Assembly: GCA_963966315.1 (NCBI GenBank)
Contig: CAWZYX010000045.1
Span: 1-21,297 of the forward strand
Reading direction: 5' to 3'
DNA length: 21,297 nucleotides
From: Winogradskyella_A sp963966315
GTDB lineage: Bacteria; Bacteroidota; Bacteroidia; Flavobacteriales; Flavobacteriaceae
How positions within the stretch are numbered: position 1 is the first letter of the stretch; the number at the start of each line of letters is the position of its first letter. The notes beneath the pieces are model-generated. The model searched no databases, had not been told where the DNA came from, and was given only the letters and a program-made list of their open reading frames with translations. This document shows, piece by piece, positions 15,544 to 21,297 of this stretch. A program made the position numbers and the translations under genes.

Positions 15544-15563
15544 CTCACTTCAGTCGAAGTGAG
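15544..15563. repeat. 8-bp-stem hairpin CTCACTTC-AGTC-GAAGTGAG
   Basis: A perfect short inverted repeat 7 bases past the stop of the T9SS-sorted protein gene. There is no T-run on the minus side, so it is a weak terminator at best. Its CACTTCGACTGAAGTG core is of a kind I recall as common between genes in Bacteroidota. Confidence 0.55.
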
Positions 15564-15570
15564 AATACCT

Positions 15571-16281
15571 TTATTTTTTGATGAATTTTAATGAGGTACC
15601 TCCGGAAAGTTCTATGAAGTAAACTCCACTGTTAAGGTTTCCTATAAAAATACTTCCTTCAGGGGATATTGTTCCTTCGATAAGCTTGGTTACTAGCATA
15701 CTATAGATGCAAAAGTGTTCTTTTGCTTTTAATCCTGAAATCTGCAGATATTCGCTTGTTGGGTTAAAAATCAATCTGTTCAGGTCTCCCGAACCATTCT
15801 CACTGGCGCTCAATGTTTGGTTGGTGCTGCGCTCATAACTAAATCCCCCACCAGAACCACTGGTTGACCAGGATAAAAATTTGATATCGATGTATATATC
15901 GTCGGTTATTAAGTGAACCACCATGTCCTCACCAATTAAACTGGGCGGATTACCTCCCGTTGTACTGCTGTGTGCCGCCCCCCATGTTGAAAAGGTCAGG
16001 TTTTCAATACCATCTTGGATATTTCCAAAAGCCCATTCGGTGTCAGACGGTTGAGGACCCGTTCCTGATTGACCGCCGACCGATTCAACTGCGATATTAA
16101 AGATACCGCGGTTTTCTGCTCTTGTGATCCAAACGTTTTCAGTAATTCTATCTTGATTAACCTCCAAATTCCAATCGGCGTTATTGGATTTTGTAAATGT
16201 GATTAAGGGACCTGTCCATTCTGTTTGCGAATGAATAACATTGAATAAAATAGCTATGAGCAAGGTGAAAAAATGTCTCAA
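15571..16281 (-). CDS. Secreted protein with type IX secretion (type A) sorting tail
   Basis: A 236-residue exported protein. The signal peptide MRHFFTLLIAILFNVIHS precedes a central domain (WTGPLITFTKSNNADWNLE, the region DRITENVWITRA, then DDIYIDIKFLSWSTSGSGGGFSYERST) of unknown function. The last about 70 residues are a T9SS type A C-terminal domain: FNPTSEYLQISGL, ...CIYSMLVTKLIEG, ...IGNLNSGVYFIELSGG and the terminal KFIKK. The protein should be exported by Sec, then passed to the cell surface or medium by the type IX system. The only usable start is TTG (16281); the next in-frame stop lies four codons before it and no ATG precedes the signal peptide. The gene sits between intact lysS and the lysS 3'-end relic, and may have arrived with the DNA that replaced the lysS end. 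Confidence 0.8.
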   Translation of the reverse strand: MRHFFTLLIAILFNVIHSQTEWTGPLITFTKSNNADWNLEVNQDRITENVWITRAENRGIFNIAVESVGGQSGTGPQPSDTEWAFGNIQDGIENLTFSTWGAAHSSTTGGNPPSLIGEDMVVHLITDDIYIDIKFLSWSTSGSGGGFSYERSTNQTLSASENGSGDLNRLIFNPTSEYLQISGLKAKEHFCIYSMLVTKLIEGTISPEGSIFIGNLNSGVYFIELSGGTSLKFIKK

Positions 16282-16467
16282 AATCTCAAAATATTAAAGG
16301 TGAACAGTAAAATTATGAAACATCCGGAGGTCCTTTTACAGCATACCGGTGAAAGCAGGCAGATTTAACCTAAAAATGATTTTAAGTTGACTATTTATTA
16401 TTGAGGAGATGGGGTGGTTAAAAACAAATGGTCATTAGAAATTTTTTGTTAATCAAATGGTTTTGTT

Positions 16468-18159
16468 TTAAACCGTTTCCACAAACAATCCTTCCTCGGT
16501 CTTTTCAACTTTAGCCACCTTGTTCTTAGTAAGCTCTTTAATGGCCTTATCCCACTTTTTGTTGGAGAGCCCAGCTTCCCCTTTCAAATCGCTTAAAAGC
16601 ATCTTAGATTGCTTCTCTAGAAGGGCTAAAACCCCTTTAGCATCTTCACTTATGGCTAAGGGCTTTTTCTCTGGTTTCATTTGTGGGAAGAACAAGACCT
16701 CCTGAATGCTCTGCTTGTTGGTTAGGAACATGACCAAACGGTCCATACCAATGCCCATGCCCGACGTTGGAGGCATGCCATATTCCAGGGCTCGTAAAAA
16801 GTCATAGTCAATAAACTCTGTGGCTTCATCGTCACCTTTTTGCGCCAGCTTTAACTGGTGCTCAAAGCGTTCTTTCTGATCGATGGGGTCATTTAACTCC
16901 GAGTAGGCATTGGCGATTTCTTTTCCGCAGACCATCAATTCAAATCGCTCCGTCAGCTCCGGATTGTTGCGGTGCTCTTTGCAAAGCGGGCTCATCTCCT
17001 TGGGGTAGTCGATGATAAAGGTTGGCTGTATATAGTTTTCCTCACATTTTTCGCCAAAGATCTCATCGATGAGCTTGCCTTTACCCATAGTGTCGTCAAC
17101 CTCCACATCCAGAGATTTGGCAGCCTCCCTGATTTCTTCTTCCGATTTACCATAGATATCGAAACCAGTAAATTCCAGAATGGAATCCCGCATGGAGATG
17201 CGTTTATAAGGCGCTTTAAAGTCAATCGCCTGTCCTCCAAAAGTGGCTTTGGTAGTGCCATTGACAGCCAGTGCACAATGCTCCAGTAGCTGCTCACAAA
17301 ATTCCATCATCCAATTGTAATCCTTGTAGGCTACATAGATCTCCATAGCCGTAAATTCCGGGTTATGAGTGCGGTCCATGCCCTCATTCCTGAAGTTTTT
17401 GGAAAACTCATAAACCCCATCAAACCCACCAACGATCAGTCGCTTTAAATACAGTTCATTGGCAATTCGCATGTACAACGGAATGTCCAATGTGTTGTGA
17501 TGCGTGATGAACGGTCTGGCAGCGGCACCCCCGGGAATAGGCTGTAAAATGGGTGTTTCCACTTCAAAGTATCCTGCATTATTGAAGAATTGTCGCATGG
17601 CATTAAAGAGCTTGGTGCGCTTTACAAAGACCTCCTTCACCTGAGGGTTCACCACAAGGTCGGCATAGCGCTGACGATAACGCAATTCCGGATCGTTAAA
17701 TTCATCGTACACATTGCCTTCAGCGTCCTGTTTTGGAAGTGGCAGTGGTTTAAGAGATTTACTCAAAACAGTAAAGTCTTTGACCATCACTGTTTTCTCA
17801 CCAACTTTGGTGGTAAAGAGGGTACCTTCAATACCAATAAAATCCCCTATATCGAGTAACTTTTTATAAACCTCGTTGTATTTGGTTTTATCCTCGCCAG
17901 GACAAATCTCGTCGCGGTTAAAATAGACCTGGATACGTCCGGCGCTGTCCTGTAATTCCGCAAAACTGGCGCTTCCCTGTATACGACGGCTCATGAGGCG
18001 ACCTGCAATGGTCACAGATTTACCTTCTTCAAACTGTGCTTTGATCTCTGTACTAAGCTCCTTAACAGGATACAGATCGGCAGGATAGGGGTTGATACCC
18101 AGTCCTCTCAATTTTTCTAATTTCTCACGTCTTACCAGTTCTTGCTCCGACAATTGCAT
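16468..18159 (-). CDS. lysS: Lysyl-tRNA synthetase, class II
   Basis: Attaches lysine to tRNA-Lys with ATP in the cytosol. The N-terminal OB-fold anticodon-binding domain (about residues 50-150: VTIAGRLMSRRIQGSASFAE...) is followed by the class II core: motif 1 region MRQFFNNAGYFEVETPILQ, motif 2 FRNEGMDRTHNPEFTAME and motif 3 GMGIGMDRLVMFL (467-479). At 563 aa it is longer than E. coli LysS (505 aa), because of a C-terminal extension from about residue 500 (ISEDAKGVLALLEK...KVEKTEEGLFVETV), predicted here to be a small helical or winged-helix module. The end of that extension is duplicated in diverged form at 15417-15503. ATG at 18159 with a TAATTTTG -7 box shortly upstream. Confidence 0.97.
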   Translation of the reverse strand: MQLSEQELVRREKLEKLRGLGINPYPADLYPVKELSTEIKAQFEEGKSVTIAGRLMSRRIQGSASFAELQDSAGRIQVYFNRDEICPGEDKTKYNEVYKKLLDIGDFIGIEGTLFTTKVGEKTVMVKDFTVLSKSLKPLPLPKQDAEGNVYDEFNDPELRYRQRYADLVVNPQVKEVFVKRTKLFNAMRQFFNNAGYFEVETPILQPIPGGAAARPFITHHNTLDIPLYMRIANELYLKRLIVGGFDGVYEFSKNFRNEGMDRTHNPEFTAMEIYVAYKDYNWMMEFCEQLLEHCALAVNGTTKATFGGQAIDFKAPYKRISMRDSILEFTGFDIYGKSEEEIREAAKSLDVEVDDTMGKGKLIDEIFGEKCEENYIQPTFIIDYPKEMSPLCKEHRNNPELTERFELMVCGKEIANAYSELNDPIDQKERFEHQLKLAQKGDDEATEFIDYDFLRALEYGMPPTSGMGIGMDRLVMFLTNKQSIQEVLFFPQMKPEKKPLAISEDAKGVLALLEKQSKMLLSDLKGEAGLSNKKWDKAIKELTKNKVAKVEKTEEGLFVETV

Positions 18160-18178
18160 GCTCCTAATTTTTGAACTG

Positions 18179-18186
18179 CAAAATTA
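18179..18186 (-). promoter_or_regulatory. Bacteroidota -7 box (TAATTTTG) of lysS
   Basis: On the minus strand TAATTTTG fits the TAnnTTTG -7 consensus exactly and lies 20-27 bases before the lysS ATG. A TTTTG that could be the -33 box sits about 26 bases further upstream, somewhat beyond usual spacing, so the match is partial. The predicted leader would be very short. Confidence 0.4.
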
Positions 18187-18236
18187 CATTATTTCAATAG
18201 AATTAGAAACAGCAAAACGCATAGGCTGAAATCCTG

Positions 18237-18767
18237 TTAGTTGTTGTTATCGCTGATGATGGCGAGCATGTCTTTTTCCAGGGTATCAGCGGGAAATTCT
18301 TCTATTCTCCCAACCTCTGTATCATCCTTGAAAAGAATAAAAGTGGGTACATACTCAATATTAAGACCTGCCTCTTCGTGGGTTGGACTTTGTTTGTACA
18401 GATCATCCTGTTCGCTTAACGCGACGACCGTCAATTGATTTTCAGGGAAATCACAGGCATCCAGTATTTTATAAAACTGCGGCACTTGTAACTGACTGTC
18501 GTCGCACCAGGTGCCTAAAAAGACTAAAATGTCGTAGGCCCCTAACTCGTTTTTTAACTCACTAATAGTAGTCATATCCAGCTCAAAGTCTTCATAATTT
18601 TCCTGAAACCAGGCGATGTAATTAGGCCCTTCTAAGCCTTCACGGTCTACTTTACCCAGCAAATAAGGAGTTTCGCCTTCTTCGGCAATTTCTAGGTTAA
18701 TGTCTTTGCAGGCACAGAACACTAAACATAATAAGAGCAGAGTATAATACAATCTTAAATTCATCAT
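18237..18767 (-). CDS. Thioredoxin-fold lipoprotein with WCDDS site
   Basis: A 176-aa exported protein with an N-terminal signal ending in LVFCACKD (likely lipid-modified Cys20) and one thioredoxin domain. The active site is GTWCDDS, with Trp86 and Cys87, and Ser90 in place of the second Cys. The cis-proline loop is present (IEYVPTFILFKD). Monothiol CxxS proteins cannot form the usual internal disulfide; they may bind mixed disulfides, isomerise them, or have lost redox function. The protein is likely periplasmic, attached to a membrane. It is followed by lysS 77 bp downstream and preceded by a paralogue with WCGDS. ATGs at 18767 and 18764. Confidence 0.85.
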   Translation of the reverse strand: MMNLRLYYTLLLLCLVFCACKDINLEIAEEGETPYLLGKVDREGLEGPNYIAWFQENYEDFELDMTTISELKNELGAYDILVFLGTWCDDSQLQVPQFYKILDACDFPENQLTVVALSEQDDLYKQSPTHEEAGLNIEYVPTFILFKDDTEVGRIEEFPADTLEKDMLAIISDNNN

Positions 18768-18908
18768 GGATGTATATTTTTACGAAGCAAAGTTCGCTAC
18801 TTTAAAATAAATACTACCAATCCTGAGTTAAAACATTACTTGTCTTCTGAGTTTGCAAATGGCTTGTGTCATCCGCTATATGCAAAGTACCTTGTTGTCT
18901 GTAGATTG

Positions 18909-19826
18909 TTATTCTTTCAAGAGTTTTAGTTGTTCTGCTGCATTTTTATGGCTTCTATCCAATAGTAAAACTTTTTCGTACATTTCTATTGCACCTGCTG
19001 TTTGACCACTTTTTACCAAAGCTTCTCCATAGCTGTCATATACGTTTGGGTTGTACCTGAAATAAAGACTATTAAAGTAGAAGGTTAAAAGCGCTTCTTC
19101 TATTCTACCTGATTCAAGGAGAACGTAACCCAAGGTGTTGAGTTCAGAAGGATTTCCTTTGATGAGACTATAAACGTCTAGCAAATGTTTTCTTTCATTT
19201 GCTTTAATTTCTTCTACAGATTTAGAGTTGAAAAGGTCAAGTAAATAGGTGGCGCCTTTATAATTTGGTTTTGAGGGCACACTTAAAGCGATTTGAGCCA
19301 AATCTGTGTATAAATCGTTAGAAGGAGATTCAACAATACGTGCAATTTCTGTCCCCTTTTCTGTAAAAATGAACGTAGGGACACGATGAATATTTTTTCC
19401 TTTTTCTTCCCCATTGGGGCCCTGCTTATATTTCGATGATCCCTCAATCATATCATATAGGGCAATTAGTTTGAGTTGATCACGCTTCAAACCAAGGGTA
19501 TCCCATAGCTTAAGAAATTTGGGAACCCAATTTTTACTATCACCACACCAGGTACCCATAAAAATTTCCACCTCTACAGACTTCAGATTTTTAGCCCATT
19601 TTGGATTAGGCACTTTTACATTAAATTGATCATATCCCTCATCAAACCAACTCTTAAAGTTTTTATCTTCTTCAAGATGTTCTATTCGGAACGGTCCAAT
19701 AAGATGCCGTTCGCTATTCTCATTGGAATAGTACTGTGTTTCCTGAGCAAGTATAGAAGTATGGCTGATGAATAAAAAAAGTAAAACTATATAGCTTTTC
19801 TTAGTACTTGAATGCATTAAAGTCAT
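18909..19826 (-). CDS. Secreted thioredoxin-fold protein (WCGDS) with C-terminal TPR-like repeats
   Basis: A 305-aa protein. The signal peptide (SYIVLLFLFISHTSILAQ) is followed by a thioredoxin domain at about 45-195, with GTWCGDSK (Cys94, Ser97) and the cis-Pro loop HRVPTFIFTEKG. It is a paralogue of the lipoprotein encoded next, sharing GPxxxxWF, xVExFMGTWC and the linker VPKFxKxxD. Residues about 228-305 form helical pairs of TPR type (LGYVLLESGRIEEALLTFYF, YDSYGEALVKSGQTAGAIEMYEKVL), which suggests protein binding. Single-cysteine site as in the neighbour. ATG at 19826, alternative 19817. 63 bp downstream of the DUF1573 gene, same strand, possible operon. Confidence 0.82.
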   Translation of the reverse strand: MTLMHSSTKKSYIVLLFLFISHTSILAQETQYYSNENSERHLIGPFRIEHLEEDKNFKSWFDEGYDQFNVKVPNPKWAKNLKSVEVEIFMGTWCGDSKNWVPKFLKLWDTLGLKRDQLKLIALYDMIEGSSKYKQGPNGEEKGKNIHRVPTFIFTEKGTEIARIVESPSNDLYTDLAQIALSVPSKPNYKGATYLLDLFNSKSVEEIKANERKHLLDVYSLIKGNPSELNTLGYVLLESGRIEEALLTFYFNSLYFRYNPNVYDSYGEALVKSGQTAGAIEMYEKVLLLDRSHKNAAEQLKLLKE

Positions 19827-19889
19827 GTGATAAGTAATTTAGAATTTTAAGAACACACTTGTAAACACCTCACAAGTCAGGGCCAATGT

Positions 19890-20300
19890 TTAGCCTTGAG
19901 GCAGTATTACAGTGCCTTTAATTTTGAGGATAGTAATTTCAGATGCTGTGTTGGATAAGACCCTTATGGATTTGGAAAATGCACCCACTCTACGAGTATC
20001 ATATTTTATGTTAATGATGCCAGTTTTTCCCGGTAAAATAGGTTCTTTTGAATAAGAGGGCACTGTGCAACCGCAGGTTGTTTTTACATGGGTGATAACA
20101 AGTGGGGTATCACCTGTATTTTCAAAAGTAAATTGCCTGCTCCCGTCTGAATGTTGCACTATTTCCCCATAATCTATGGTTTGGGATTCAAAGCTAATTT
20201 TGGCAACGAGGCTGTTTGTGGTCAGATCTTTTGTCGATTCAAAATTGAAGAAAATTAAGGCACAAACCACCATAACTAAATTTAAAACTGTCCGTTTCAT
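19890..20300 (-). CDS. DUF1573 domain protein
   Basis: A 136-aa exported protein with an N-terminal hydrophobic segment (TVLNLVMVVCALIFFNF) and an immunoglobulin-like DUF1573 domain: ISFESQTIDYGEIVQHSDGSRQFTF, ENTGDTPLVITHVKTTCGCTVPSYSKEPILPGKTG, and IKYDTRRVGAFSKSIRVLSN. The motif TTCGCT with paired cysteines and P...PGKTG is the family signature. Function is unknown; such proteins are abundant in Bacteroidota and exported. It lies directly upstream of the two thioredoxin-fold genes on the same strand, so a shared periplasmic role is possible. Confidence 0.88.
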   Translation of the reverse strand: MKRTVLNLVMVVCALIFFNFESTKDLTTNSLVAKISFESQTIDYGEIVQHSDGSRQFTFENTGDTPLVITHVKTTCGCTVPSYSKEPILPGKTGIINIKYDTRRVGAFSKSIRVLSNTASEITILKIKGTVILPQG

Positions 20301-20408
20301 GATTGAAAATGTTTAATTCATAATGAAGCAAACATGCAATTTAAGTCAGTATGATGACAAGAAAACCGGGTTGGAAATTGGTACTAGTACCCGGGTGGAA
20401 TTTTATAA

Positions 20409-21297
20409 CTAATTGATAAAAAGAGACTTAGCTTCTTCTCTTGACTGTACTTGAAGCTTCTTGTAGATGTTGTTGGTGTGAGATTTTACCGTACTCACAC
20501 TCAAAAAAAGATGTTTGGCAATGTCCTTGTTCGATTTATTCTGTAGTAGTAGGTCTAAAACTACCTGCTCCTGCTTGGAGAGATGCGCTTTAAGGTTTTC
20601 TGTGCGATCTTTCTTCTGTTTATAACGGGCGTACAACAACACCAGATTAAACAGGATGGAGAGAGTTAAAAGGGTGTAAAGTAAAAAAGGCCAGAGTTCT
20701 GATCTATCAGGGGATAAACTTGAAAGCATGTATTGGTCTGCCTGCAGTTCGCGTTGGTATTGAGCGGTATATGAGGTATTTGGGTAAGTACTTTCCAGAC
20801 GTTTCTCAAGTTGTGAATAGTACTTATTTTCTTTTAGATCTTCGGCATAAAATCGGTATATTTCATTGGATCGGTCTGAGAGATAGGCATAGGCATATAA
20901 TTCAGCCAGGGGTTCGTCCATGGCGCTGCTGTAGTCCTGAAGGGTCGCAAACCATTTTCTATCGTTAAGCTTCTTGTTCGCCTGACTTCGGTATTCACTG
21001 TAGGCGAATTTCATTTCTTCTTTTAAAGAGTCAATTTTAATGAGGGCCGTGGCCTTTGGATTGTTGGATTGAATGTCGCAGAAGATCTGCTTTTCAAAGC
21101 CGTAGGGAAGGCTCAGGGTATCCCTGTTTTTGGCAATAAACACCACCGCATAGCTGTTTGGACAATAGCCGTTGATCACCGACTCATCGAGGAGATCAGC
21201 ACAATGATCGGAGTGGATTCTATAAATACGATTATCGTCTTCTAATAGATTGCCTTTAAACTCAAAATAACCGGTGCTATCTGCAACAGTTCTTGTG
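20409..21297 (-). CDS. Membrane-anchored LuxR-family transcriptional regulator, 5'-truncated by window edge
   Basis: The C-terminal 60 residues (LSKQEQVVLDLLLQNKSNKD, then IAKHLFLSVSTVKSHTNNIY...) are a LuxR-type helix-turn-helix. Before it is a basic coiled stretch and one transmembrane helix (LWPFLLYTLLTLSILFNLVLLYA). Before that is an extracytoplasmic helical region of about 150 residues. The frame stays open to the last base of the window; reading upstream of a GTG at 21179 adds TRTVADSTGYFEFKGN and ...RIYRIHSDHCADLLDES, a beta-sandwich of DUF4369 or carboxypeptidase-regulatory type. So the real start lies beyond the window. It probably senses a periplasmic signal and regulates DNA directly without a kinase. 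Confidence 0.82.
   Translation of the reverse strand, partial: TRTVADSTGYFEFKGNLLEDDNRIYRIHSDHCADLLDESVINGYCPNSYAVVFIAKNRDTLSLPYGFEKQIFCDIQSNNPKATALIKIDSLKEEMKFAYSEYRSQANKKLNDRKWFATLQDYSSAMDEPLAELYAYAYLSDRSNEIYRFYAEDLKENKYYSQLEKRLESTYPNTSYTAQYQRELQADQYMLSSLSPDRSELWPFLLYTLLTLSILFNLVLLYARYKQKKDRTENLKAHLSKQEQVVLDLLLQNKSNKDIAKHLFLSVSTVKSHTNNIYKKLQVQSREEAKSLFIN

Noticed and set aside
1..21297. CRISPR array, tRNA or rRNA gene
   Set aside because: No regularly spaced short repeats, no cloverleaf with a CCA or TTCRA arm, and no rRNA-like conserved block was seen on reading both strands.

Overview
The window looks like a contig from a Flavobacteriia-type Bacteroidota genome. The evidence is a type IX secretion (T9SS) type A C-terminal sorting tail, a DUF1573 protein, a free-standing two-component-regulator-propeller lipoprotein, a DUF4386 membrane protein, a LysRS with a C-terminal extension, A-rich leaders instead of Shine-Dalgarno sites, and a TAnnTTTG-type -7 box before lysS. 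Bases 1-32 are not genomic. They match the Illumina Nextera (Tn5) read-1 adapter including the 19-bp mosaic end, so the contig starts at base 33 inside a glycosyltransferase gene.

Layout. (a) 33-557, minus: 3'-truncated family 2 glycosyltransferase, divergent from 812-2461, a short alpha-glucan-phosphorylase-family protein (GT35) in which the PLP-lysine position reads Thr. (b) 2640-7971, all minus: a DUF4386 membrane protein and a flavin amine oxidase 3 nt apart, a membrane-anchored amidohydrolase, and a membrane-anchored S9 prolyl-oligopeptidase. (c) 7997-11850, an AT-rich accessory stretch: two copies (7997-8362 and 10891-11251) of a roughly 365-bp noncoding repeat, each just upstream of a minus-strand gene. 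One copy has perfect 13-bp terminal inverted repeats. A third site (9798-9818) carries only the end sequence, again just upstream of a gene. Here also lie a propeller lipoprotein, a degenerate alpha/beta hydrolase, a palindrome-dense noncoding block and a DUF4375-like pseudogene. (d) 11942-14670: a cyclic-2,3-diphosphoglycerate-synthetase-like P-loop protein (plus) converges on AsnA-type asparagine synthetase (minus) across a strong terminator and an interspersed repeat. (e) 14884-18159, minus: a small secreted protein, a diverged relic of the lysS 3' end, a T9SS-sorted secreted protein, and intact lysS. The relic about 1 kb downstream of lysS suggests that the DNA between was gained by replacement of the lysS 3' end. 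(f) 18237-21297, minus: two WCxDS (single-cysteine) thioredoxin-fold proteins, a DUF1573 protein, and a membrane-anchored LuxR-type regulator cut by the right edge.

No tRNA, rRNA, CRISPR array, transposase or recombinase gene was seen. The most unusual signals are the lysS-3'-end relic and the repeat-bounded single-gene units between about 8.0 and 11.3 kb. Both suggest gene-sized DNA pieces arriving at defined boundaries without a resident recombinase. All family calls were made by eye from motifs, without database searches.
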